The position numbers were made by a program, and so were the translations under genes. Under the pieces are notes generated by a model that saw nothing but the letters and a program-made list of their open reading frames with translations, was not told where the DNA came from and ran no database searches. Source: Fischerella sp. PCC 9605 (lineage in GTDB: Bacteria; Cyanobacteriota; Cyanobacteriia; Cyanobacteriales; Nostocaceae). Taken from it: a DNA stretch of 63,714 nt. Position 1 is the stretch's first letter. Every line of letters starts with the position of its first letter. Location of the stretch: assembly GCF_000517105.1 (NCBI RefSeq), contig NZ_KI912150.1:1-63714 (forward strand). The letters run 5' to 3'. Positions 48,109 through 56,674 of this stretch are shown here, in pieces.

Positions 48109-50241
48109 ATGAAACCAGCTGCTACTACCTCCAAATCTCCCAGATCCCCACGTTCTCGTCCCTACGATCGCCGTCATGCACGCAAACAGTCACGGGTAAA
48201 GACTAAAGGGATTTATCGTAGAGCCATCAAAGATGCTTTTGTCAAGCTCAATCCTAAACAAGCAATCAAGAATCCGGTGATGTTTCTAGTCTGGGTTGGG
48301 ACATTCGTCACCCTTGCAGTCACAATTGAACCCGACTTGTTCGGGCCGGTTCCAGACAAAAACCCACGACTTTTCAACGGCTTGATTACGGTGATTTTGT
48401 TTTTTACTGTGTGGTTTGCCGATTTTGCCGAGGCAGTTGCAGAAGGTAGGGGTAAGGCACAAGCCGATGCTTTGCGCTCAACTAAATCAGAAACTATCGC
48501 CAAAAAACTTTCTCCCGATGGCACGATTTCAGAAGTTCCTTCCACCAGCCTGCAACAAGGTGATACTGTCTACGTTGTGGCTGGTGATACCATCCCCGCC
48601 GATGGCGAGGTGATTATGGGAACCGCCAGCGTAGATGAATCGGCGATCACTGGTGAATCTGCCCCTGTATTAAAAGAAACAGGCTCAGATGTTGCCAGTT
48701 CGGTTACTGGCGGTACGCGGATCATCTCCGATGAACTAATTATTCGCATCACAGCTGACCCAGGCAAAGGATTTATTGACCGGATGATTGCCCTGGTGGA
48801 AGGGGCTGAACGTAGCAAGACACCAAATGAAATTGCCCTGACGGTGTTACTAGCAGTTCTGAGCTTGGTATTTCTTTTTGTTGTGGCAACACTACCATCA
48901 ATTGCCAACTACGTTCAAAGTCCAGTCAGCGTGGCAATTTTAGTGGCATTATTAGTGGCACTGATCCCAACGACTATTGGTGGCTTACTCAGTGCGATCG
49001 GTATCGCTGGCATGGATCGAGTCGCCCAGTTTAATGTCATTGCCACCTCCGGACGAGCAGTAGAAGCTTGTGGCGATGTTAACTCCTTGGTTCTTGACAA
49101 AACAGGTACGATTACCTTGGGGAACCGATTGGCAGAGGGTTTCATTCCTGTCAACGGTCACACCATGCAGGAAATTGCTTATGTAGCGCTGGTAGCAAGT
49201 ATATTTGATGACACACCAGAAGGAAAATCGATTGTCCGGCTAGCCGAAAAATTAGGCGCAAGTATTGATTTCGACCGTGAAAAAGCTGAAGGAGTCGAAT
49301 TCTCCGCCAGAACTCGCATGAGTGGTACAAACTTACCCAACGGGAAAGAAGCGCGTAAGGGGGCGGTAAATGCGATCAAGGGATTTGTGCGTTCGCGTAG
49401 CGGCTCCTCTGGAGCATCGCGTAGAGGTCAAGATACTCCAGAACTAGATTCTGCCTACGAATTAGTTTCACAGCAAGGAGGCACACCCTTAGCAGTTTGC
49501 CTGGATGGTGAAATCTACGGTGTGATTTATCTTAAGGATATTGTTAAACCGGGAATACGCGATCGCTTTGAGCAATTGCGGCGCATGGGAGTGCGTACCA
49601 TCATGTTAACTGGCGATAACCGCATCACTGCTTCTGTAATCGCCAAAGAGGCGGGAGTCGATGACTTTATTGCCGAAGCTACCCCAGAAGACAAAATTGC
49701 CGTCATTCAAAGGGAACAAGCAGAAGGCAAACTGGTGGCGATGACGGGAGACGGTACAAACGACGCACCAGCACTAGCACAGGCCAATGTCGGGGTAGCA
49801 ATGAATACGGGTACTCAGGCAGCCAAAGAAGCAGCGAATATGGTTGACTTAGACTCCGATCCTACCAAACTGATCGATATAGTTGGCATTGGTAAACAAT
49901 TACTGATTACTCGTGGGGCATTAACAACATTCTCCATTGCCAACGATATTGCTAAGTACTTTGCGATTATTCCAGTATTATTTGCTTCTGCTAATTTACA
50001 AAGTTTGAATATTATGAAGCTGACCAGCACTAATTCTGCTGTGCTGTCAGCACTAATTTATAATGCTTTGATTATTCCTGTCTTAATTCCCTTGGCACTA
50101 AAGGGTGTGAAGTTTAGACCACTCACATCCAATCAACTGCTGCAACGCAATATTTTTATTTATGGCTTAGGTGGTGTAATTGCACCGTTTATCGCGATTA
50201 AGTTAATTGATCTGGCAATTACAGCAATAGGATTGGCTTAG
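48109..50241 (+). CDS. kdpB: potassium-transporting P-type ATPase KdpB with a repeat-derived loop
   Basis: A 710-aa catalytic subunit. Visible: actuator motif TGESAPV, phosphorylation site DKTGT in LVLDKTGTITLG (D about 331), nucleotide-binding KGAVNAIKGF, hinge MTGDGTNDAPALAQANVGVA, broken for length, and a short run of transmembrane helices. The N-terminal extension (about 45 residues) is Ser/Arg-rich (KSPRSPRSRPYDRRH). In the nucleotide-binding domain, between GFVRS and ELDSAYE, about 16-18 residues (SRSGSSGASRRGQ) come from the dispersed repeat at 49387-49440. It is placed where KdpB families differ in length, so activity is probably kept. Confidence 0.95.
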   Translation: MKPAATTSKSPRSPRSRPYDRRHARKQSRVKTKGIYRRAIKDAFVKLNPKQAIKNPVMFLVWVGTFVTLAVTIEPDLFGPVPDKNPRLFNGLITVILFFTVWFADFAEAVAEGRGKAQADALRSTKSETIAKKLSPDGTISEVPSTSLQQGDTVYVVAGDTIPADGEVIMGTASVDESAITGESAPVLKETGSDVASSVTGGTRIISDELIIRITADPGKGFIDRMIALVEGAERSKTPNEIALTVLLAVLSLVFLFVVATLPSIANYVQSPVSVAILVALLVALIPTTIGGLLSAIGIAGMDRVAQFNVIATSGRAVEACGDVNSLVLDKTGTITLGNRLAEGFIPVNGHTMQEIAYVALVASIFDDTPEGKSIVRLAEKLGASIDFDREKAEGVEFSARTRMSGTNLPNGKEARKGAVNAIKGFVRSRSGSSGASRRGQDTPELDSAYELVSQQGGTPLAVCLDGEIYGVIYLKDIVKPGIRDRFEQLRRMGVRTIMLTGDNRITASVIAKEAGVDDFIAEATPEDKIAVIQREQAEGKLVAMTGDGTNDAPALAQANVGVAMNTGTQAAKEAANMVDLDSDPTKLIDIVGIGKQLLITRGALTTFSIANDIAKYFAIIPVLFASANLQSLNIMKLTSTNSAVLSALIYNALIIPVLIPLALKGVKFRPLTSNQLLQRNIFIYGLGGVIAPFIAIKLIDLAITAIGLA
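49387..49440. repeat. small dispersed repeat in frame in kdpB
   Basis: GTTCGCGTAGCGGCTCCTC and GGAGCATCGCGTAGAGG form a palindromic pair (GGCTCCTC/GGAGCATC core). This GTTCGCGTAGCG type is a frequent Nostoc-like dispersed repeat that normally sits between genes. Here it encodes RSRSGSSGASRRGQ without a stop. Confidence 0.7.
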
Positions 50242-50412
50242 TGCAATGTTGCGCAAATTCGTAACGAATTAAATGTAGAAACACTCTGCTACCTGGTGCG
50301 CTGACTCTGCGAGCCTCTGCGTTTAAAAAAGCTACGATTTTATGCAAAGCTGTACTTAGAAAACGAACCACAAAGTACACGAAGAACACAAAGGGAAGAG
50401 TGGGAAAAGAGT

Positions 50413-50682
50413 ATGAAAATAATTAATTTACAACGCAGGTTTTTACCTGTGGATTTGTTGAAAGCAATTTCTTTTATTTGGTCACAATGGCGCATACAAA
50501 AATTACCATTAGCGATTTTTATCAGTTTGTGTCTGAATTTGATTATTGCTCCTATTGTTTATGCAGCAGCTGATGGCGCCTTGGAACGTCGTTCGGCTTG
50601 GGCTATAGGCATTTTGGGATTTGTCACCTTGGCACTTATAATCTATCTATTTTTTGTGATTTTTCAACCAGAACGCTTCTAA
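50413..50682 (+). CDS. kdpF: KdpF-like small subunit with an N-terminal extension
   Basis: An 89-aa membrane protein with two hydrophobic segments. The last 28 residues, AWAIGILGFVTLALIIYLFF then VIFQPERF, match the single-helix KdpF peptide that stabilises the Kdp complex. The first 60 residues hold another transmembrane helix (AIFISLCLNLIIAPIVYAAA), which E. coli KdpF does not have. It sits between kdpB and kdpC, as cyanobacterial kdpF genes do, and its stop is 20 nt before the kdpC start. The extension may be a lineage feature or a cleavable anchor. Confidence 0.8.
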   Translation: MKIINLQRRFLPVDLLKAISFIWSQWRIQKLPLAIFISLCLNLIIAPIVYAAADGALERRSAWAIGILGFVTLALIIYLFFVIFQPERF

Positions 50683-50702
50683 ATAGAAAGCAGAAGAAAT
50701 CT

Positions 50703-51302
50703 ATGTTTATTATTCGAGAAATTGCCAGGGCGATTCGCATGACTGTACTTCTCTGGTTATTAACAGCAATTATTTATCCTGTCGCCACCCTAGGAGTAGG
50801 TCAAGTATTTAGATACCAGGCAAAAGGTAGCATCATGCAGAATATCCAAGGAGAGAATATTGGTTCGGCTTTGATTGGTCAACAGTTCCGATCTGACCGC
50901 TATTTTCAGGGTCGTCCCAGTACTATTAGGTATAGCCAAGGGAAACTGGGTAAGCCAACAGGTATTTCAGGTGCAAGCAACCTCGCTCCTAGCAATCCAG
51001 AGTTGCTGAATCGCATTGTTGAACGATCAAATCAACTCAGAGACGAGAGTATTCAACCGTTTGCCGACCTCATTTACACTTCTGGATCTGGTTTAGACCC
51101 CCATATTTCTGTCAGAACAGCCCAGGAACAATTAGAGAGGGTTGCTAGCGCACGCGGTATTACCCGAGAGGAAATATTGCCATTAATTCAACAGTATACG
51201 GATGATAGATTTTTAGGTATTTTTGGTGAGCCTGGAGTTAATCTTCTGAAATTGAATTATGCTCTTGACCTTCAAGAAATTAACCGGGGACGAAATCAAT
51301 AA
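50703..51302 (+). CDS. kdpC: potassium-transporting ATPase subunit KdpC
   Basis: A 199-aa subunit with one N-terminal transmembrane helix (TVLLWLLTAIIYPVATLGVG) and a soluble domain. Hallmarks: GSALIGQQFRSDRYFQGRPS, GASNLAPSNPEL, SGSGLDPHISVRTAQEQLER (all near the family consensus), and a C-terminal VNLLKLNYALD. It stabilises KdpB on KdpA and raises ATP affinity. ATG at 50703 is preceded by AGAAG; the longer open frame overlaps kdpF out of frame and is not used. Confidence 0.95.
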   Translation: MFIIREIARAIRMTVLLWLLTAIIYPVATLGVGQVFRYQAKGSIMQNIQGENIGSALIGQQFRSDRYFQGRPSTIRYSQGKLGKPTGISGASNLAPSNPELLNRIVERSNQLRDESIQPFADLIYTSGSGLDPHISVRTAQEQLERVASARGITREEILPLIQQYTDDRFLGIFGEPGVNLLKLNYALDLQEINRGRNQ

Positions 51303-51311
51303 ATTATTTAG

Positions 51312-51435
51312 TTGTTGGTTGATAGTAGTTAGTGGTTAGTAGTTAGTGGTTAGTAGATAGTAGTTGGTAGTTAGTAGATAGTAGTTGGTAGTTAGCTGTT
51401 ATTTCCTACTAACCACTATCCACTAACCACTAACA
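51312..51435. repeat. GTTAGTAGATAGTAG heptamer array between kdpC and kdpD
   Basis: TAGTAGTT/TAGTGGTT units, then ACTAACC units at the end, filling most of the 170-bp gap. Confidence 0.85.
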
Positions 51436-51472
51436 GTCACCGCGAAAAATACGTTTACTTATTTTTACTTTC

Positions 51473-52597
51473 ATGTATCCAGCACGTCGCGGCAAACACA
51501 AAATTTTTATAGGTATGGCTCCTGGCGTTGGCAAAACTTACCGAATGCTGGAAGAAGCACATGCACTTAAAGAAGAAGGGATTGATGTTGTGATTGGGTT
51601 GTTGGAAACCCACGGACGCAAAGAGACAGCAGAAATGGCGGAAGGGTTGGAAATATTACCGCGCGCTTCAATACCACGCGGTAATTTGATGCTGACAGAA
51701 ATGGACACGGATGCGATTTTAGCGCGATCGCCTCAATTGGTATTAGTTGATGAATTGGCACATACCAATGTCCCTGGTTCACCCCGCGAAAAACGCTACC
51801 AAGATGTAGAAATCATTTTGCAGCACGGCATTGATGTCTACTCCACCATGAATATTCAACATTTGGAGAGCCTCAATGACTTAGTAGCAAGAATCACTGG
51901 TGTAGTAGTGCGGGAACGCATTCCTGACCGCATTCTGGATGATGCAGATGAAGTAGTTGTAGTAGATGTTACGCCAGAAACTCTAGAAGAAAGGTTACTA
52001 GAAGGTAAAATCTACGCCCCGCAAAAAATTCAACAAGCACTCAATCACTTTTTCCAGCGTCGCAACTTGGTTGCTTTACGCGAGTTGGCATTGCGGGAAA
52101 TCGCAGACAACGTTGAAGAAGAAGCAAGAGAACTCGGTGCAAGTTTCGCGAACGGCGCTACTCTACAAGGTGAATTCTGTAATATTCAAGAGCGGGTGTT
52201 AGTTTGCGTCTCTACCTATCCCAACTCACTGCAATTATTACGTCGGGGTGCTAGGCTTGCCAACTACATGAATGCTCCTCTTTTTGCCGTATTTGTTGCC
52301 GACCCAGACCGCTTCCTCACTAAAGAGGAAAGCTTGCACATCGATATGTGCGAGAAACTCTGTAAAGAATTTGAAGGTACTTTTATTCGCGTTACCAGCA
52401 GCAACATCGCTAAAGCGATCGCCGAGGTTGCCCAGAAATACCACATTACCCAGATTGTGATCGGTGAAAGTCAGCGATCGCGCTGGCAATTATTTTTAAG
52501 AGGATCTTTAACTCAAAAATTAGTAAAGTTGCTTAAAAACGTCGATTTACATATCATTGCTACTGATAAAAAAATGTATTCGGAGAATGGGGACTAG
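51473..52597 (+). CDS. kdpD: short KdpD (N-terminal sensor plus USP domain, no kinase)
   Basis: A 374-aa soluble protein matching only the N-terminal half of KdpD. The KdpD domain (about 5-215) has the Walker A-like GMAPGVGKTYRML, the Walker B-like LVLVDELAHTN, and the segment NVPGSPREKRYQDV. A universal-stress-protein-like domain follows (about 235-370) with IVIGESQRSRWQLFLRGSL. The four transmembrane helices, GAF, HisKA and ATPase domains of full KdpD are missing. A stop occurs at 52597 with no kinase or kdpE gene after it. Short KdpD proteins of this kind have been described in Anabaena-type cyanobacteria. It may modulate a separate kinase. Confidence 0.92.
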   Translation: MYPARRGKHKIFIGMAPGVGKTYRMLEEAHALKEEGIDVVIGLLETHGRKETAEMAEGLEILPRASIPRGNLMLTEMDTDAILARSPQLVLVDELAHTNVPGSPREKRYQDVEIILQHGIDVYSTMNIQHLESLNDLVARITGVVVRERIPDRILDDADEVVVVDVTPETLEERLLEGKIYAPQKIQQALNHFFQRRNLVALRELALREIADNVEEEARELGASFANGATLQGEFCNIQERVLVCVSTYPNSLQLLRRGARLANYMNAPLFAVFVADPDRFLTKEESLHIDMCEKLCKEFEGTFIRVTSSNIAKAIAEVAQKYHITQIVIGESQRSRWQLFLRGSLTQKLVKLLKNVDLHIIATDKKMYSENGD

Positions 52598-52599
52598 GG

Positions 52600-52750
52600 A
52601 CTGGGGAGTGGGAGAGTGGGAGAGTGAGGGAGTGGGCATCGAGCATCGGGCATTGGGCATAGTTAACAACCACTAACTACTAACCACTAACTACTAACCA
52701 CTAACTACTAACCACTAACCACTAACCACTAACCACTAACCACTAACAAT
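52600..52750. repeat. GGGGAGTGGGAGAG and ACTAACC repeat arrays
   Basis: Purine-rich units at 52596-52635, a GGGCATCGAGCATCGG block, then about eleven ACTAACC/ACTAACT heptamers at 52670-52747 immediately before anmK. Confidence 0.9.
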
Positions 52751-52754
52751 ATTT

Positions 52755-54068
52755 ATGACATACGTCATCGGTTTAATCAGCGGCACATCTGTAGACGGTA
52801 TAGATGCAGCTTTAGTTGATATTTCTGGTACAGACTTCGATTTAAAAGTAGAATTGCTAGCTGGGGCAACATATCCATACCCAGATGAAATGAGAGAATG
52901 CATTCTGGCTGTTTGTGCTGGAAAAGCTATCTCAATGGCAGAATTGGCAGAATTAGATGATGCGATCGCCATTGCCTTTGCCCAAGCAGCACAAAATATT
53001 CAAATTGGTCACGAAACAGCTAATTTAATTGGCTCCCACGGTCAGACAGTTTATCATCGACCACCTCAAGGAGGAAGGGGAGAGGGGGAGAGGAGCCAGT
53101 GCGGTGGTGAGGCAGTCCGGTCTTGGGGGTTTCCCCCAGAAGGAACTGCCGAAAGGGTTCCCCGGCATAAAGCACCTGGCGTTGGGAGAGGGGGAGAAAT
53201 CAGTAACTTACTTACTCCCCCACTCCTCCACTCCCCCACTCCTCGATTCCTTGGTTACACCCTCCAACTCGGTCGCGGTGCTGTCATTGCTCAATTAACG
53301 GGCATTACGACCGTGAGTAACTTCCGTGTAGCGGATATTGCTGCTGGTGGTCAAGGTGCGCCCCTTGTATCTCCTGTAGATGCAGCTTTGCTCAGTCATC
53401 CCCAAGAATCATGTTGTATTCAAAATATTGGCGGCATAGGTAATGTTACTTATATACCGCCTCGGGGGGATAACTGGCTGGAGAAGATTCGCGGTTGGGA
53501 TACAGGGCCGGGAAATAGCCTGTTGGATCTGGCAGTACAGTATTTAACTAATGACGCAAAAACCTATGACGAAAACGGCTCTTGGGCAGCGAGTGGTACA
53601 CCATGCCATGCACTAGTAGAACAATGGCTTCAGCAAGAGTACTTTCATCTGCCACCACCCAAATCCACGGGTCGAGAATTATTCGGCTTTGCTTACCTAC
53701 AACAGTGTATAAAAGATGCTGAACCATACCAACTAAGTTCAGCAGATTTGCTAGCTACTTTCACAGAACTTACAGCTGCTTCAATTGTTCACAGTTACCG
53801 CTCTTTTTTGCCACACATGCCACAACGAGTATTTTTATGCGGCGGTGGCAGTCGCAATCTTTATTTAAAACATCGCCTGCAACAGCTTTTGACTTCAGTG
53901 CCAGTTTTAACAACCGATGAAGTTGGATTGAGTGCGGACTTCAAAGAAGCGATCGCCTTTGCAGTTTTAGCCTACTGGCGACAATTAGGTACTCCTGGTA
54001 ATCTACCAACCGTCACTGGAGCAACACAAAGAGTGCTTTTAGGAGAAGTTAACTTACCAATTTGTTAA
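52755..54068 (+). CDS. anmK: anhydro-N-acetylmuramic acid kinase with a repeat-derived insertion
   Basis: Peptidoglycan-recycling kinase that converts 1,6-anhydro-MurNAc to MurNAc 6-phosphate. The 437-aa protein has the ATPase opening [20 protein letters not shown], then [70 protein letters not shown] and a C-terminal FLCGGGSRN. Family members are about 370-385 aa. The excess is a segment of about 60 residues between VYHRPPQ and LGYTLQLG (residues about 105-164), coded by repeats at 53068-53248. The insertion sits in a surface loop after the substrate His region, so activity may survive. The 35-bp tail of the gene is duplicated downstream. Confidence 0.93.
   Translation: MTYVIGLISGTSVDGIDAALVDISGTDFDLKVELLAGATYPYPDEMRECILAVCAGKAISMAELAELDDAIAIAFAQAAQNIQIGHETANLIGSHGQTVYHRPPQGGRGEGERSQCGGEAVRSWGFPPEGTAERVPRHKAPGVGRGGEISNLLTPPLLHSPTPRFLGYTLQLGRGAVIAQLTGITTVSNFRVADIAAGGQGAPLVSPVDAALLSHPQESCCIQNIGGIGNVTYIPPRGDNWLEKIRGWDTGPGNSLLDLAVQYLTNDAKTYDENGSWAASGTPCHALVEQWLQQEYFHLPPPKSTGRELFGFAYLQQCIKDAEPYQLSSADLLATFTELTAASIVHSYRSFLPHMPQRVFLCGGGSRNLYLKHRLQQLLTSVPVLTTDEVGLSADFKEAIAFAVLAYWRQLGTPGNLPTVTGATQRVLLGEVNLPIC
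53068..53248. repeat. in-frame composite repeat inside anmK
   Basis: GGAAGGGGAGAGGGGGAGAG opens the block. A GAGCCAGTGCGGTGG...AAAGCACCTGGCG dispersed element follows (53093-53183), containing GGGGGTTTCCCCC, then a CTCCCCCACTCC array (53213-53242). It is read through as an Arg/Gly-rich then Pro-rich loop. Confidence 0.85.
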
Positions 54069-54144
54069 TGTCCTGTCACTAGTCGCGTCCCCACTCCATA
54101 TGCATCAATCTTTTAGGAGAAGTTAACTTACCAATTTGTTAATG
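54036..54144 (+). repeat. 35-bp direct duplication of the anmK 3' end
   Basis: The last codons of anmK through the stop (54036-54070, starting CTTTTAGGAGAAGTTAACTT) are repeated exactly at 54110-54144, 74 bp downstream, after a short spacer. It looks like a replication slip or the trace of an excised insert. Confidence 0.95.
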
Positions 54145-54381
54145 GTTAGTGGATAGTGGTTAGTGGGTAGTAGGCACTAACTAATACCAAGTTGTGTTCA
54201 GATATAGCAATTCGTGCCCTCTCCCCCTCCCCTGTTCCAAATTGGGAGAGGGGTGCCAGCAGGCGGGGTGAGGGGGTGAGGGAAGTACTATCTTTGACTG
54301 CAACCTAGTATAACTACTAACTACTAACTACTAACTACTAACTACTAACTACTAACCAACAACCAAGTGTTAACAAATTTA
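54145..54381. repeat. repeat-rich gap: heptamers and GGGGTGAGGG block
   Basis: GGTTAGTGG units (54144-54170), a CCCTCTCCCCCTCCCC/GGGAGAGGGG inverted block with GGGGTGAGGGGGTGAGGG (54219-54283), and about eight AACTACT heptamers (54308-54365). No gene is seen. Confidence 0.85.
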
Positions 54382-54411
54382 AAGAGCGGGCTGATTTCTC
54401 AACCCGCTCTT
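54382..54411 (-). terminator. terminator hairpin, probably of the DUF2949 gene
   Basis: AAGAGCGGG (54382-54390) pairs perfectly with CCCGCTCTT (54403-54411) over a 12-nt loop. The minus-strand side continues TTTAAATTTG, favouring termination of the minus-strand gene that ends at 54531. Confidence 0.55.
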
Positions 54412-54530
54412 GTAACTTGTTATAGCCGACACAATCAAGACTGCTAGAGCGACTTTTCCTCTTTACCAGGCTTTGCAAAAGGCAGAGTCGAACCCACATA
54501 TATTTATCCTCCTGAAGAAGCTACTCATAC

Positions 54531-54725
54531 CTATGCTGCTGTTTCTAGCCAATCATAAATTTGTTCTAATTGTTCGAGAGTAATCAACCCGTATTGCCAA
54601 AGAATCATCGGCAAAGGACCAGGATCTTGCTGACTGTGACGAAGAGCAACATCAATAGAGGCTGCGGAAATTGCCAGTTCCTCTTGCAAAAAATTAATCA
54701 ATTGAGAATAGTTAGATGGTAGCAT
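54531..54725 (-). CDS. DUF2949 family small protein
   Basis: A 64-aa soluble protein typical of cyanobacteria: LINFLQEELAISAASIDVAL, RHSQQDPGPLPMILWQYGLI and TLEQLEQIYDWLE. Function unknown. The helix pattern around LPMILWQYGLITLEQL is the family signature. The start is MLPSNYS at 54725, with AAGGGGGTG upstream; a GTG four codons earlier (54737) is inside that ribosome site and is less likely. Single gene with its own hairpin terminator. Confidence 0.85.
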   Translation of the reverse strand: MLPSNYSQLINFLQEELAISAASIDVALRHSQQDPGPLPMILWQYGLITLEQLEQIYDWLETAA

Positions 54726-55234
54726 TTTGTAGTTCACCCCCTTCAGTAGTTCGTGCGGTCATCATTGATGCCACAACTTTTAAGTAGCTAGTAGTCAGTC
54801 TTTCATCTGTTACTGAGCAATCGCCCAATCAACAAACTAAAGCAGTTTGTGTATTAGGTGCTCCTTGACAAAAGTCTGCGGAAGTTATTAATTTTAGCGC
54901 TACTTTATATATTTAGATCTCAAGCAGCCGATCTAGTTAATTGGATTTCTCCTTTTTACTGCAATTGTTTATTTGAATACACCTGTAGTGAGGAGGATTC
55001 CTTTGCTATATAATCTCTTATTGGCCAATCTTTACACGTACGCCAAAAGATAGATTTTAGTTACCAAATGCTAAAATAGCGATCCCCGCCTAGAAATCTT
55101 AGGGATTCATCTGTTTGACACTGTATTAGATATTAACTTCACTATTAACTTTTTTACCAGGTATTTAGTGAATTTTTTATCAGAATCTGTAAAAGTACGA
55201 TTTTATAGGTATCCTAGTAACCTAGGTCAAATTA
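54726..55234. other. AT-rich intergenic region
   Basis: No repeat family or gene is apparent. It lies between two minus-strand genes. It should carry the promoter for the DUF2949 gene near its left end and the terminator of the DUF192 gene near its right end. Confidence 0.5.
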
Positions 55235-55774
55235 TCATCTCCGTAAATTACTGATATCAAAGAAATCAATTTTGACACGATCCCCAGCTTTTAACCCTAA
55301 TTCTGCGGCTCGCCCCGAACGCAGTTCAATCACCTGATCGATTTGTGTTCTTGGGCCATACGTGGGACAAGGATCGGCTTTACAGGGAGGTACAGCAGCA
55401 GCGATCGCTTGGACTACCCCTTTGCGTAAAAAGACCATATCTAGGGGTACGGGTACATTTTTCATCCAAAAACTAGCAGCCAGTGGTGAAGAGAAATGAA
55501 ACAGCATCCCCCGATTGTCTGGTAAAGCAGGTCGATACATCAACCCCATCTGTTGTTGTTCAGGTGTTCGTGCTACTTCTAAATCAATTTTGATGCCATT
55601 AGGAACAACGGCGCGAGCAGAAATTGGTAACTGCTGACCCTTTGTAAGTGATTGTTGCTCAGTATTCACTGGTGCAGAGGAGCTAGAACTAGGAGGTTTA
55701 GCAGGTGTTGGACTAGAACAGCCTATTAGTAGAACACCCAAAAGTAGTGAAAGCAAAGTTAGTGAACGAATCAT
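55235..55774 (-). CDS. DUF192 lipoprotein
   Basis: A 179-aa exported protein. The lipoprotein signal ends in the lipobox LLIGCSS (Cys at 19), then comes a Pro/Ser-rich linker. The DUF192 domain (about 55-170) has IDLEVARTPEQQQMGLMYRP, NRGMLFHFSSPLAASFWMKN, VPLDMVFLRKG and IELRSGRAAELGLKAGD. The family is a small beta-barrel-like domain of unknown role, widespread in bacteria. A CxxxxCP pair (PPCKADPCPTYG) is characteristic of the cyanobacterial version. Confidence 0.9.
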   Translation of the reverse strand: MIRSLTLLSLLLGVLLIGCSSPTPAKPPSSSSSAPVNTEQQSLTKGQQLPISARAVVPNGIKIDLEVARTPEQQQMGLMYRPALPDNRGMLFHFSSPLAASFWMKNVPVPLDMVFLRKGVVQAIAAAVPPCKADPCPTYGPRTQIDQVIELRSGRAAELGLKAGDRVKIDFFDISNLRR

Positions 55775-55784
55775 AAATTTTAGT

Positions 55785-55987
55785 TAATAGTCATTTGTCA
55801 TTTGTCATTGGTTAGTAGTTAGTGGATAGTGGTTAGTAGTTAGTGGTTTTTAACTATGCCCAATCCCCAATCCCCATTACCCCTTATCCCCAGAGGGGGC
55901 CCCACCTTCCCCAATTCCCAATGCCCGATGCCCGATGCTCGATGCCCGATGCCCGATGCCCACTCTCCCCATCTCCCACTCCTACTT
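55785..55987. repeat. heptamer and CCCGATGC repeats
   Basis: GTCATTTGTCATTG and GTTAGTGG units at 55790-55846, then CCCAATCCCC units and five tandem GATGCCC-type octamers (55921-55962). This fills the gap before the OmpR-type regulator's stop codon. Confidence 0.85.
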
Positions 55988-56674
55988 CTAAGATTCTCTT
56001 AAGACATAACCGACACCACGCACTGTTTGAATCAAGCGCTTTTGACCTTCATCTTCTATTTTTAGGCGTAAGTAGCGAATATACACTTCTATCACATTTG
56101 ATTCGCCCATAAAGTCGTAACCCCAAACATTTTCTAGAATTTGTTCCCGGGTTAATACTTCACGGGGGTGTTCCATCAGATACTTGAGCAATTCAAATTC
56201 TTTCATTGTCAAGTCTATTGCTCGTCCGTTATGAATAGCGCGGCGGGTTGCAAGGTCTAAAATTAGATCCCCAAAACGTAACTGCTCTGTCGTATCAATA
56301 TCAGGTTTTAAGTACAGGCGAATTAAGTTCAAAAAATCTTCGGAACGATAAGGTTTGAGGAAGTAATCATCAGCTCCTGCTTCTAGACAAGCGACGCGAT
56401 CGTCCACTGTATCCCGTGCCATTAATACCAGCACAGGCGATCGCATTCCGGCTGTTCTGAGATTTTTACACAACGAGAGTCCTGATTCTCCTGCCAGCAT
56501 CCTGTCAATTACAACCAAAGCTGGTTGGCGATCGCGGCCTTGTTGCAAACCGTTTGTTCCATCATGAGCCACAACAGGATCGTAGCCAGTTTCTTTTAAA
56601 TCAAAAGCGATCTGGTGTGCGAGATTTTCGTCGCTTTCAATCACCAAAACACAGGGGGTATGAGCAAGCGTCAT
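55988..56674 (-). CDS. OmpR/PhoB-type response regulator (possibly NblR)
   Basis: A 228-aa regulator. The receiver at about 8-122 starts VLVIESDENLAHQIAFDL, where the usual acidic pair is partly changed (ESDE). The phosphoacceptor is in VVIDRMLAGESGLSLC, with Met-Leu-Ala in place of the usual MxP loop, and YFLKPYRSEDF follows. The winged-helix output domain at about 130-226 has LTMKEFELLKYLMEHPREVL, broken for length, and VEVYIRYLRLKIE-like residues ending VRGVGYVLRES. The modified receiver recalls NblR, the regulator of phycobilisome breakdown, which works largely without phosphorylation, but I have not compared them directly. Confidence 0.88.
   Translation of the reverse strand: MTLAHTPCVLVIESDENLAHQIAFDLKETGYDPVVAHDGTNGLQQGRDRQPALVVIDRMLAGESGLSLCKNLRTAGMRSPVLVLMARDTVDDRVACLEAGADDYFLKPYRSEDFLNLIRLYLKPDIDTTEQLRFGDLILDLATRRAIHNGRAIDLTMKEFELLKYLMEHPREVLTREQILENVWGYDFMGESNVIEVYIRYLRLKIEDEGQKRLIQTVRGVGYVLRES

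Noticed and set aside
54412-54530. tRNA-like sequence on the minus strand (GGGTTCGACTCTGCC near 54484-54498)
   Set aside because: It resembles a T-arm, but no D-arm, anticodon arm or acceptor could be built around it.
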